From contig OZ038381.1 in NCBI GenBank assembly GCA_964036045.1, positions 162,134,283 through 162,198,282 on the forward strand: DNA of 64,000 nt. Direction: 5' to 3'. The stretch is from Eutreptiella sp. 'Long Island Sound 2002'. Taxonomy: Eukaryota; Euglenozoa; Euglenophyceae; Eutreptiales; Eutreptiaceae. Both the position numbers and the translations under genes were made by a program. Below the pieces are notes generated by a model. The model searched no databases and was not told the DNA's origin. It saw only the letters and a list, made by a program, of their open reading frames with translations. Below, one piece after another: positions 24,952 through 35,809 of the stretch. Within the stretch, counting starts at the first letter, position 1, and every line of letters starts with the position of its first letter.

Positions 24952-25908
24952 TTAAGAATCAGATGAATCATCTGATGAATCTGAACCATCAGATCGTGAA
25001 CTACTACCATCGGAAGTAGAATCGGAACTTGAGGAATCGGAGTCAGAGTCAGTGCTTGAGCTTGAAGTGGAAGTGGACGTGGAAGTGGCACTGGAAGATG
25101 CAGCATGCACTGAGGGTGCATGATCTGAGTCCTGGAGGCGAGAATCAACATCTGACCTTTGTATTGCGCACTCCGGGCAGAACCATGCGTGGTCGGGAAT
25201 GTTAATGACGGGGGGTTCACAACACTTCTGATGGTAACCCATAGGTTTACTATGGTCACCATCACAAATCAGAATGTCATTGTCCTCGGTGGTTTCACCG
25301 CTGAAGCAATTGGCACAAACAATGTCCGATGCATCAGAATCTGCATCATCCTGCATGACCTCCTCCATGTGGGCAACTTCAGCAGCATCCACAGGCAACC
25401 CCTTAGCCTCACGGTTTTGCGTGGTGTGGGTGGCAGGGGGTGGGCAGGGGGTGGGACGGGAGGAAGGGGGGTCTTTGGAAAATGACTCCTCTTTGTTTGA
25501 AATGCTATTCAACAAAGAGGTACACACAGTGATCCAGTGAGCATCACTCGTGGGGGAAGGTAGGGGCCTCACACGGGCACGCTTGGCGCGTTCTAGTGCA
25601 CAGTCACACACCAAATGATCCACAGGGGAAAAATGCTTCCCTGCTCTCAAGCGGTGTGCTTCTTGACAGCTAGGCTTTACTTGGGTTTTTGAAGGCAATA
25701 ACCCTGCAACTGAGCACCGCTTGTGTGCTATCGCTTTTGCTACCTTTTGTTGCAAAGCCCATCTTTGTTGGACAATCTGATTTCTGTCCTTCAAAGGGGT
25801 GGAGGGAAACATCTCATACACGAATACATGTTCCGAATTCCAAAATTCTTCATAGGGGGTGCGTGGCACAGGAAAAGGTTTAAAAGGCAAAGCAATGATG
25901 TCCGACAT
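24952..25908 (-). CDS. PHD-finger protein with an acidic Ser-rich tail
   Basis: This is a 318-residue open frame on the minus strand, ATG at 25908 and TAA at 24952-24954. Residues 198-247 form a PHD-type zinc finger, with Cys198/Cys201, Cys215 and His219, His226/Cys229, Cys244/Cys247 and the usual Trp-Phe-Cys before the last pair. In most PHD fingers the fourth ligand is Cys; here the only candidate is His219, after a Cys-Asp-Gly-Asp. PHD fingers commonly bind histone H3 tails, so a nuclear chromatin role is likely by family. Residues 1-190 have no domain I recognise, though they include a basic stretch near 105-113. Residues 258-318 are almost all Ser, Asp and Thr, resembling a CK2-type phosphorylation or low-complexity tail. 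The frame has no intron. No other gene is adjacent; satellites lie on both sides. It could be a host gene, a retrocopy or cargo of the inverted-repeat element. The PHD assignment is firm and the rest is inference. Confidence 0.8.
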   Translation of the reverse strand: MSDIIALPFKPFPVPRTPYEEFWNSEHVFVYEMFPSTPLKDRNQIVQQRWALQQKVAKAIAHKRCSVAGLLPSKTQVKPSCQEAHRLRAGKHFSPVDHLVCDCALERAKRARVRPLPSPTSDAHWITVCTSLLNSISNKEESFSKDPPSSRPTPCPPPATHTTQNREAKGLPVDAAEVAHMEEVMQDDADSDASDIVCANCFSGETTEDNDILICDGDHSKPMGYHQKCCEPPVINIPDHAWFCPECAIQRSDVDSRLQDSDHAPSVHAASSSATSTSTSTSSSSTDSDSDSSSSDSTSDGSSSRSDGSDSSDDSSDS

Positions 25909-26015
25909 TTTTCCTGGTAAAATGCAAAAAACCCAGAAATGGTGCTGAAAAAAGATACTTGTTTATGCCTCCTTTCTAACTGGGTGGGAGTGTTAGAAGG
26001 AGAGGTCGCGGCCAC

Positions 26016-26022
26016 CTTTATA
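26016..26022 (-). promoter_or_regulatory. Proximal TATA-like box upstream of the PHD gene
   Basis: The minus strand reads gctataaagg here, about 108-114 bases upstream of the PHD start codon. This is the TATA-like site closest to the ATG and would place a transcription start roughly 75-85 bases before it. It is a motif match only. Confidence 0.45.
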
Positions 26023-26069
26023 GCCCCCGAGGAATGGGGGGGGTCTGAGTGCGTATTTCGCTTAGCCCA

Positions 26070-26076
26070 CTTTATA
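26070..26076 (-). promoter_or_regulatory. Second TATA-like box upstream of the PHD gene
   Basis: The minus strand reads ccttataaagtg, 54 bp further upstream than the first box and with the same tataaag core. It is an alternative core promoter candidate for the PHD gene. Confidence 0.35.
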
Positions 26077-26253
26077 AGGGGGTTGGGCATTGCGACTCCT
26101 GAGGAGGAGCCCTGGGCGCCCCCAGTCCTCAGTTTTTTCTTTTGCCCCCTCCCCGAATTGGATCCGCCAAAAAAGGGCGTTGCACATGTCGGACATCAGC
26201 CATCACGGTTGAGCGCACTAGGCAAACTGCCCCCCTTGGCCCTGCCCGTGCCC

Positions 26254-26261
26254 CTTTTATA
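26254..26261 (-). promoter_or_regulatory. Third TATA-like box (tataaaag) upstream of the PHD gene
   Basis: The minus strand reads ggggtataaaagggg, the best match of the three to the TATA consensus. It lies about 350 bases before the ATG and about 90 bases inside the right inverted repeat. If it is the one used, the 5' leader would be long. Confidence 0.4.
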
Positions 26262-26350
26262 CCCCGTAGGGCCCGGCGGGAGTTAAGTCCGGAATTTTTT
26301 TCAGTTTGCTGGGTAAAAAGTACCCAAAATTTTGTTTCATGAACGATCCT

Positions 26351-26442
26351 GACCTTCGAGCCCCTTTCCCGGACCCCCCCCCCCTCCTTCGGAGGGCTCG
26401 AAGGCCCCCCCCCCCCCGCGCAAACCTTTTTTCCCCTTCCCC
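26351..26442 (-). repeat. Right inverted repeat flanking the PHD island, with hairpin and C13 tract
   Basis: This is the partner of the left inverted repeat at 24683-24766. It contains its own hairpin: ccttcgagccc near 26353-26363 pairs with gggctcgaagg near 26394-26404, enclosing a C-rich loop. A run of 13 C residues (26405-26417) follows. The G-rich minus strand could adopt unusual structures. Satellite B begins about 26 bp outside this repeat. Confidence 0.65.
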
Positions 26443-28326
26443 TGTTGTCATACGATGAATTTGATGAATTTGATTTTGTTTCCTTTGTTGGGGACCCCCG
26501 AGAAGGCAGGGGTGATGTAGCATTTCCGCCCTCTTTTGGGCCCGCTTTGATTTTGTTTCCTTTGTTGTGGACCCCTGAGAATGCAGGGGTGATGTAGTAT
26601 TTCCGCCCTCTTTTGGGCCCGCCTTGATTTTGTCCCTTTTGTTGGGGACCCCCAAGAATGCAGGGCTGATGTAGCATTTCTGCCCTCTTTTGGGCCCGCT
26701 TTGATTTTGTCCCTTTTGTTGAGGACCCCCGAGAATGCAGGGCTGATGTAGCATTTCTGCCCTCTTCTGGGCCCGCTTTGATTGTGTCCCCTTTTGTTGG
26801 GGACCCCCGAGAAGGCAGGGGTGATGTAGCATTTCCGCCCTCTTTTGGGCCCGCTTTGATTTTGTGCCCTTTGCTGGGGATCCCGGAGACTGCAGGGGTG
26901 ATGCAGCATTTCCGCCCTCTTTTGGGCGAGCTTTGATTTTGTCCCCTTTGTTGGGGATCCCGGAGGATGCAGGGGTTATGTAGCATTTCTGCGCTCTTTT
27001 GGGCCCGCTTTGCCTTTGTCCCTTTTGTTGCGAAACCCCCGAGAATGCATGGGTGATGTAGCATTTCCGCCCTCTTTTGGGCCCGCTTTGATTTTGTCCC
27101 TTTTGTTGGGGACCCCCCGAGAATGCAGGGGTGATGTAGCATTTCCGCCATCTTCGGGGCCCGCTTTTATTTTGTCGCCTTTTGTTGGGGATCCCGGAGA
27201 ATGCAGGGGTGTTGTAGCATTTCCGCCCTCTTTTGGGCCCGCTTTGATTTTGTCCCTTTTGGTGTGGGACCCCGCAAAATGCAGGGGTGATGTAGCATTA
27301 TTGCCCTCATTTGGGCCCGCTTTGACTTTGTCCCCTTTTGTTGGGGACCCCGAGAATGCAGGGGTGATGTAGCATTTCCGCCCTCTTTCTGGGCCCGCTT
27401 TGATTTTGTCCCCTTTTGTTGGGGATCCCCGAGAATGCAGGGGTGATGTACCATTTGTGCCGTCTTTTGGGCCCGCTTTGATTTTTTCCCTTTTGTTGGG
27501 AATCCCCAGAATGCAAGGGTGATGTAGCATTTCCGCCCTCTTTTGGGCCCGCTTTGATTTTGTCCTTTTTCCCCGGACAATGCAGGAGTGATGTAGCATT
27601 TCCGCCCTCTTTTGGGCCCGCTTTGAGTTTCCCCCTTTTGATGGGGACCCCCGAGAATGCAAGGGTGATGTTGCATTTCCGCCCTCTTTTGCGCCCGCTT
27701 TGATTTTGCCCCCTCTTTTTGGGGACCCCCGAGAATGTAGGGGTGATGTAGCATTTCCGCCCTCTTTTGGGCCCGCTTTGATTTTGTCCCCTTTGTTGGT
27801 GACCCCGGAGAATGTAGGGGTGATATAGCATTTCCGCCCTCTTTTGGGCCCGCTTTGATTTTGTACCCTTTGTTGGGGGTCCCCGAGAATGCAGGAATGA
27901 TGTACCATTTCTGCCGTCTTTTGGGCCCGCTTTGATTTTGTTCCCTTTGTTGGGGACCCCCGAAAAGGCAGGGGTGATGTAGCATTTCTGCCCTCTTTTG
28001 CGCCCGCTTTGATTTTGTCCCTTTTGTTGGGGATCCCCTACAATGCAAGGGCGATGTAGCATTTCCGCCCTCTTTTGGGCCCGCTTTGATTTTGTCCCTT
28101 TTGTTGGGCACCCCCAAGAATGCAGGGGTGATGTAGTATTTCTGCCCTCTTTTGGGCCCGCTTTGATTTTGTCCCCTTTTTTCGGGGACCCCGGAGAATG
28201 TAGGGGTGATGTAGCATTTCCACCCTCTTTTGGGCCCGCTTTGATTTTTTCCCTTTTGTTGGGGACCCCCGAGAATGGAGGGGTGATGTAGCATTTCCGC
28301 CCTCTTTTGGGCCCGCTTTGATTTTG

Positions 28327-31300
28327 TTCCTTATGTTGGGCATCCCGGAGAATGCAGTGGTTATCTAGCATTTGTGCCCTGTTTTGGGCCTGCTATCATT
28401 TTGTCTCTTTTGTTGGGGACCCCCGAGAATGAAGGGGTGATGTAGCATTTCCGCCCTCTTTTGGGCCCGCTTTGATTTTGTCCCGTTTGTTGGGGACCCC
28501 CGAGAATGCACGGGTAATTTAGCATTTTCGCTCTCTTTTGGGCCCGCTTTGATTTTGTCCCCTTTGTTGGGGACCCCCGAGAATGCAGGGCTGATGTAGC
28601 ATTTTTGCCCCCTTTTGGGCCCGCTGTGATTTTGTCCCCTTTGTTGGGGACCCCCGAGAATGCAGGGGTGATGTAGCATTTCCGCCCTCTTTTGGGCCCG
28701 CTTTGATTTTATCCCCTTTGTTGGGGACCCCGAGAATGCAGGGGTGATGTGGCATTTCCCCCCTCTTTCTGGGCTCACTTTGAGTTTGTCCCCTTTTGTT
28801 GGGGACTCCCGAGAATGCAGGGGCAATGTAGCATTTCCGCCCCCTTTTGGGCCCGCTTTGATTTTGTCCCCTTTGTTGGGGACCCCCGAGAATGCAGGGG
28901 TGATGTAGCATTTCCGCCCTCTTTTGGGCCCGCTTTGATTTTGTCCCTTTTGTTGGGGACCCCCCGAGAATGCAGGGGTGATGTAGCATTTCCGCCATCT
29001 TCTGAACCCGCTTTTATTTTGTCGCCTTTTGTTGGGGATCCCGGAGAATGTTGGGGTGTTGTAGCATTTCCGCCCTCTTTTGGGCCCGCTTTGATTTTGT
29101 CCCTTTTGCTGTGGGAACCCGCAAAATGCAGGGGTGATGTAGCATTATTGCCCTCATTTGGGCCCGCTTTGAGTTTGTCCCCTTTTGTTGGGGACCCCGA
29201 GAATGCAGGGGTGATGTAGCATTTCCGCCCTCTTCTGGGCCCGCTTTGATTTTGTCCCCTTTTGTTGGGGACCCCGAGAATGCAGGGGTGATGTACCATT
29301 TCTGCCGTCTTTTGGGCCCGCTTTGAGTTTCCCCTTTTTGATGGGGACCCCCGAGAATGCAAGGGTGATGTAGCATTTCCGCCCTCTTTTGCGCCCGCTT
29401 TGAATTTGTCCCCTTTGTTGGGGACCCCCGAGAATGTAGGTGGTGATGTAGCATTTCTGCCCTCTTTTGGGCCCGCTTTAAGTTTGTCCCCTTTTTTTCG
29501 GGGACCCCGGAGAATGTAGGGGTGATGTAGCATTTCCGCCATCCTTTGAGCCCGCTTTGATTTTTTCCCTTTTGTTGGGGACCCCCGAGAATGCAAGGGC
29601 GATGTAGCATTTCCGCCCTCTTTTGGGCCCGCTTTGATTTTGTCCCTTTTGTTGGGGACCCGCAGAATGCAGGGGTGATGTAGCATTTCTGCCCTCATTT
29701 GGGCCCGCTTTGATTTTGTCCCCTTTTTTCGAGGACCCCGGAGAATGTAGGGGTGATGTAGCATTTCCGCCCTCCTTTGAGCCCGCTTTGATTTTTTCCC
29801 TTTTGTTGGGGACCCCCGAGAATGGAGGGGTGATGTAGCATTTCCGCCCTCTTTTGGGCCCGCTTTGATTTTGTTCCTTATGTTGGGCATCCCGGAGAAT
29901 GCAGGGGTTATCTAGCATTTGTGCCCTGTTTTGGGCCTACTATCATTTTGTCTCTTTTGTTGGGGACCCCCGAGAATGCAGGGGTGCTGTAGCATTTCCG
30001 CCCTTTTTTGGGCCCGCTTTGATTTTGTCGCCTTTGTTGGGGATCCCTGCGAATGCAGGGGTTATGTAGCATTTCTTCCCTCTTTCGGGCCCGCTTTGAT
30101 TTTGTCCCCTTTGGTGGGACCCCCGAGAATGCAGGGGTGATGTAGCATTTCCCCCCTCTTTTGGGCCCGCTTTGATTTTGTCCCCTTTGTTCGGGACCCC
30201 CGAGAACGGAGGGGTGATGTAGCATTTCCGCCCTCTGTTGGGCCCGCTTTGATTTTGTGCCCTTTGTTGGGGACCCCGAGAATAAAGGGGTGATGTAGTA
30301 TTTCTTCCCTCTTTTTGGCCCGCTTTGATTTTGTCCTTTTTGTTGGGGATTCCCTAGAATGCAGGGGTGATACGGCGTTTCCGCCCTCTTTTGAGCCCGC
30401 TTTGAGTTTGTCCCTTGTGATGGGGACCCCCGAGAATGCAGGGGTTATGTAGCATTTCCGCCCTCTTTTGGTCCCTCTTTGATTTTGTCCCTTTTGTTGG
30501 GGACCCCGGAGAATGCAGGGGTGATGCAACATTTCCGCCCTCTTGTGGGCCCGCTTTGCTCTTGTCCCCCTTGTTGGGGATCCCGGAGAATGCACGGGTT
30601 ATGTAGAATTTGCACCTTCTTTTGGGCCCGCTTTGATTTTGTCCCCTTTTGTTGGGGATACCGGAGAATGCAGGGGTTATGTAGCATTTCCGCCCTCTTT
30701 TCGGCCCGCTTTGATTTTTTCCCCTTTGTTGGGGACCCCGGAGAATGCATGGGTGATGTAGCATTTCCGCCCTGTTTTGGGCCCGCTTTGATTTTGTCCC
30801 CTTTTGTTGGGGATCCTGGAGAATGTATGTGTGATGTAGCATTTCCGCCCTCTTTTGGGCCCGCTTTGAATTTGTCCCCTTTTGTTGGCCATCCCGGAGA
30901 ATGCAGGGGTGGTGTAGCATTTCCGCCCTCTTTTGGGCCCGCTTTGATTTTGTCCCCCTTTGTTGGGGACCCCCAAGAATGCACGGGTGATGTTGCATTT
31001 CCGTCCTCTTTTGGGCCCGCTTTGAGTTTGTCCCCCTTTGTTGGGGACCCCCGGGAATGCAAGGGTGATGTAGCATTTCCACCCTCTTTTGGGCCCGCTT
31101 TGATTTTGTACCCTTTGTTGGGGGTCCCCGAGAACGCAGGGGTGATGTACCATTTCCGCCGTCTTTTGGGCCCGCTTTGATTTTGTTTCCTTTGTTGGGG
31201 ACCCCCGAGAAGGCAGGGGTGATGTAGCATTTCCGCCCTCTTTTGGGCCCGCTTTGATTTTTTCCCTTTTGATGGGGACCCCCGTGAATGGAGGGGTGAT

Positions 31301-34300
31301 GTAGCATTTCCGCCCTCTTTTGGGCATGCTTTGATTTTGTTCCTTATATTGGGCATCCCGGAGAATGCAGGGGTTATCTAGCATTTGTGCCCTGTTTTGG
31401 GCCTGCTATCATTTTGTCTCTTTTGTTGGGGACCCCCGAGAATGCAGGGGTGATGTAGCATTTCCGCCCTCTTTTGGGCCCGCTTTGATTTTGTCCCCTT
31501 CGTTGGGGACCCCCGAGAATGCAGGGGTAATTTAGCATTTCCGCCCTCTTTTGGGCCCGCTTTGATTTTGTCCCCTTTTGTTGGGGACCCCCGAGAATGC
31601 AGGGCTGATGTAGCATTTCTGCCCCCTTTTGGGCCCGCTGTGATTTTGTCCCCTTTGTTGGGGACCCCCGAGAATGCAGGGGTGATGTAGCATTTCCGCC
31701 CTCTTTTGGGCCCGCTTTGCTTTTATCCCCTTCGTTGGGGACCCCCGAGAATGCAGGGGTGATGTAGCATTTCCCCCCTCTTTCTGGGCTCACTTTGAGT
31801 TTGTCCCCTTTTGTTGGGGACCCCGGAGAATGCAGGGGCAATGTAGCATTTCCGTACCCTTTTGGGCCCGCTTTGATTTTGTCCCCTTTGTTGGGGACCC
31901 CCCGAGAATGCATGGGTGATGTAGCATTTCCGCCCTCTTTTGGGCCCGCTTTGATTTTGTCCCTTTTGTTGGGGACCCCCCGAGAATGCAGGGGTGATGT
32001 AGCATTTCCGCCATCTTCTGAACCCGCTTTTATTTTGTCGCCTTTTGTTGGGGATCCCGCAGAATGCTGGGGTGTTGTAGCATTTCCGCCCTCTTTTGGG
32101 CCCGCTTTGATTTTGTCCCTTTTGGTGTGGGACCCCGCAAAATGCAGGGGTGATGTAGCATTATTGCCCTCATTTGGGCCCGCTTTGAGTTTGTCCCCTT
32201 TTGTTGGGGACCCCGAGAATGCAGGGGTGATGTAGCATTTCCGCCCTCTACTGGGCCCGCTTTGATTTTGTCTCCTTTTGTTGGGGATCCCGGAGAATGC
32301 AGGGGTGATGTACCATTTCTGCCGTCTTTTGGGCCCGCTTTGATTTTTTCCCTTTTGTTGGGAATCCCCAAGAATGCAAGGGTGATGTAGCATTTCCGCC
32401 CTCTTTTGGGCCCGCTTTGATTTTGTCCTTTTTCCCCGGACAATGCATGAGTGATGTACCATTTCCGCCCTCTTTTGGGCCCGCTTTGAGTTTCCCCCTT
32501 TTGATGGGGACCCCCGAGAAAGTAAGGGTGATGTAGCATTTCCGCCCTCTTTTGCGCCCGCTTTGATTTTGTCCCCTCTTTTTGGGGACCCCCGAGAATG
32601 TAGGGGTGATGTAGCATTTCCGCCCTCTTTTGGGCCCGCTTTGATTTTGTCCCCTTTGTTGGTGACCCCGGAGAATGTAGGGGTGATGTAGCATTTCCAC
32701 CCTCTTTTTGGGCCCGCTTTGATTTTGTCCCTTTTGTTGGGGACCCCGGAGAATGCAGGGGTGATGTACCATTTCTGCCGTCTTTTGGGCCCGCTTTGAT
32801 TTTGTTCCCTTTGTTGGTGACCCCCGAGAAGGCAGGGGTGATGTAGCATTTCCGCCCTCTTCCGCCCGCTTTGATTTTGTCCTTTTTGTTGGGGGACCCC
32901 GAGAATGCAAGGGTGATGTAGCATTTCCGCCCTCTTTTGGGCCCGGTTTGATTTTGTCCCCTTTTGTTGGGGACTCCCGAGAATGCATGGTTGATGTAGC
33001 ATTTCCGCCCCCTTTTTGGCCCGCTTTGATTTTGTCCCTTTTGTTGGGGATCCCCGACAATGCAAGGGTGATGTAGCATTTTCGCCCTCTTTTGGGCCCG
33101 CTTTGATTTTGTCCCTTTTGTTGGGGACCCCCAAGAATGCAGGGGTGATGTAGCATTTCTGCCCCCATTTGGGCCGGCTTTGATTTTGTCCCCTTTTTTC
33201 GGGGACCCCGGAGAATGTACGGGTGATGTAGCATTTCCGCCCTCTTTAGGGCCCGCTTTGATTTTTTCCCTTTTGTTGGGGACCCCCGAGAATGGAGGGG
33301 TGATGTAGCATTTCCGCCCTCTTTTGGGCATGCTTTGATTTTGTTCCTTATGTTGGGCATCCCGGAGAATGCAGGGGTTATCTAGCATTTGTGCCCTGTT
33401 TTGGGCCTGCTATCATTTTGGCTCTTTTGATGGGGACCCCCGAGAATGCAGGGGTGATGTAGCATTTCCGCCCTCTTTTGGGCCCGCTTTGATTTTGTCG
33501 CCTTTGTTGGGGATCCCTGCGAATGCAGGGCTGATGTAGCATTTTTGCCCCCTTTTGGGCCCGCTTTGATTTTGTCCCCTTTGTTGGGGACCGCCGAGAA
33601 TGCAGGGGTGATGTAGCATTTCCCCCCTCTTTTGGGCCCGCTTTGATTTTGTCCCCTTTGTTCGGGACCCCCAAAAATGCAGGGGTGATGTAGCATTTCC
33701 GCCCTCTGTTGGGCCCGCTTTGGTTTTGTGCCCTTTGTTGGGGACCCCCGAGAATAAAGGGGTGATGTAGTATTTCTTCCCTCTTTTTGGCCCGCTTTGA
33801 TTTTGTTCTTTTTGTTGGGGATTCCCTAGAATGCAGGGGTGATACGGCGTTTCCGCCCTCTTTTGGGCCCGCTTTGAGTTTGTCCCTTTTGTTGGGGACC
33901 CCGGAGAATGCAGGGGTGATGCAACATTTCCGCCCTTTTGTGGGCCCGCTTTGCTCTTGTCCCCCTTGTTGGGGATCCCGGAGAATGCGGGGGTTATGTA
34001 GCATTTGAACCTTCTTTTGGCCCCGCTTTGATTTTGTCCCCTTTTGTTGGGGATACCGGAGAATGCAGGGGTTATGTAGCATTTGCACCTTCTTTTGGGC
34101 CCGCTTCGATTTTGTCCCCTTTTGTTGGGGACCCCGGAGAATGCAGGGGTTATGTAGCATTTCCGCCCTCTTTTCGGCCCGCTTTGATTTTTTCCCCTTT
34201 GTTGGGGACCCCGGAGAATGCATGGGTGATGTAGCATTTCCGCCCTCTTTTGGGCCCGCTTTGATTTTGTCCCCTTTTGTTGGGGGTCTTGGGAAATGTA

Positions 34301-35100
34301 TGTGTGATGTAGCATTTCCGCCCTCTTTTGGGCCCGCTTTGAATTTGTCCCCTTTTGTTGGGCATCCCGGAGAATGCAGGGGTGGTGTAGCATTTCCGCC
34401 CTCTTTTGGGCCCGCTCTGATTTTATCCCCTTTGTTGGGGACCCCCAAAAATGCACGGGTGATGTTGCATTTCCGTCCTCTTTTGGGCCCGCTTTGAGTT
34501 TGTCCCCCTTTGTTGGGGACCCCCGGGAATGCAAGGGTGATGTAGCATTTCCACCCTCTTTTGGGCCCGCTTTGATTTTGTACCCTTTGTTGGGGGTCCC
34601 CGAGAACGCAGGGGTGATGTACCATTTCCGCCCTCTTTTGGGCCCGCTTTGATTTTGTCCTTTTTGCTGGGGGACCCCGACAATGCAAGGGTGATGTAGC
34701 ATTTCCGCCCTCTTTTGGGCCCGCTTTGATTTTGTCCCCTTTTGTTGGGGACTCCCGAGAATGCATGGTTGATGTAGCATTTCTGCCCCCTTTTGGGCCC
34801 GCTTTGATTTTGTCCCTTTTGTTGGGGATCCCCGACAATGCGGGGGTGATGTAGCATTTCTGCCCTCTTTTGGGCCCGCTTTGATTTTGTCCCCTTTTTT
34901 CGGGGACCCCGGAGAATGTAGGGGTGATGTAGCATTTCCGCCCTCTTTTGGGCCCGCTTTGATTTCTTCCCTTTTGTTGGGGACCCCCGAGAATGGAGGG
35001 GTGATGTAGCATTTCCGCCCTCTTTTGGGCCCGCTTTGATTTCGTTCCTTATGTTGGGCATCCCGGAGAATGCAGGGGTTATCTAGCATTTGTGCCCTGT
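28327..35100 (-). repeat. Higher-order structure in satellite B block 1, marked by a variant monomer
   Basis: A distinctive variant monomer beginning ttccttatgttgggcatccc and continuing with ttatctagcatttgtgccctg and gcctgctatcattttg starts at 28327, 29874, 31340 (one base different), 33344 and 35045. The spacings are 1,547, 1,466, 2,004 and 1,701 bp, or about 19-26 monomers. Neighbouring variants (for example the gtcctttttccccggacaatg monomer and the atgggggatc-type monomers) recur in similar order. This indicates amplification of blocks of about 20 monomers with gains and losses. Confidence 0.7.
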
Positions 35101-35787
35101 TTTGGGCCTGCTATCATTTTGTCTCTTTTGTTGGGGACCCCCGAGAATGCACGGGTGATGTAGCATTTCCGCCCTCTTTTGGGCCCGCTTTGATTTTGTC
35201 GCCTTTGTTGGGGATCCTTGCGAATGCAGGGGTGATGTAGCATTTCTTCCCTCTTTTGGGCCCGCTTTGATTTTGTCCCCTTTGTTGGGGACCCCCAAGA
35301 ATGCAGGGGTGATGTAGCATTTCCACCCTCTTTCTGGGCCCGCTTTGATTTTGTCCCCTTTGTTCGGGACCCCCGAGAATGGAGGGGTGATGTAGCATTT
35401 CCACCCTCTTTCTGGGCCCGCCTAGATTTGTCCCCTTTGTTGGGGATCCCTGCGAATGCAGGGGTGATGTAGCATTTCTTCCCTCTTTTGGGCCCGCTTT
35501 GATTTTGTCCCCTTTGTGTGGAAACCCCCAGAATGCAGGGGTGATGTAGCATTTCCCCCCTCTTTTGGGCCCGCTTTGATTTGTCCCCTTTGTTGGGGAT
35601 CCGTGCGAATGCAGGGGTGATGTAGCATTTGTTCCCTCTTTTGGGCCCGCTTTGATTTGGTCTGCTTTGTTGGGGACCCCCGAGAATGCAGGGGTGATGT
35701 AGCATTTCCCCCCTCTTTTGGGCCTGCTTTGATTTTTTCCCTTTGTTGGGGACCCCCGAGAATAAAGGGGTGATGTAGTATTTCTTC

Positions 35788-35809
35788 CCTCTTTTTGGCC
35801 CGCTTTGAT
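35788..35809 (+). other. Left insertion flank of the retrotransposon
   Basis: The 22 bases immediately left of the element match the 22 bases immediately right of it (48439-48460) at 21 positions; the only difference is t versus g at the ninth base. No 4-6 bp target duplication of the usual Ty3/gypsy kind is seen at the exact ends (ttgat versus cctct). Because both flanks are satellite B, the match may reflect array phase and not a true target duplication. Confidence 0.55.

Larger units (their letters stand above)
25909..26350. other. Upstream region of the PHD gene, no other gene seen
   Basis: This stretch between the PHD start codon and the right inverted repeat is not satellite. It holds the three TATA-like motifs and several G/C-rich runs. 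Short open frames occur on both strands, but none has a recognisable domain. It is best read as promoter and 5' untranslated sequence. Confidence 0.5.
26469..35809 (-). repeat. Satellite B, block 1: 77-bp tandem array
   Basis: This is a direct array of about 120 copies of a roughly 77-bp monomer. On the plus strand each copy reads gggcccgctttgattttg, tcccctttgttgggga, cccccgagaatgcagggg, tgatgtagcatttccgccc and tctttt. A perfect hairpin, gtcccctttgttggggac, sits in each consensus monomer. Copies vary by about 74-80 bp through runs of C, T and G. The minus strand of the consensus lacks stops in all frames, so long minus-strand open frames appear; they are not treated as genes. The minus strand is homologous to the plus strand of satellite A. 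The block is cut off on the right by the retrotransposon. Confidence 0.96.

Noticed and set aside
24810-25265. A 151-codon minus-strand frame overlapping the PHD gene
   Set aside because: It is a shifted frame of the PHD gene's Ser/Asp-rich tail, with Pro/Leu-rich low-complexity translation and no domain.
25939-26286. A 115-codon plus-strand frame in the PHD upstream region
   Set aside because: It lies across the probable promoter, shows no domain, and has no supporting signals.
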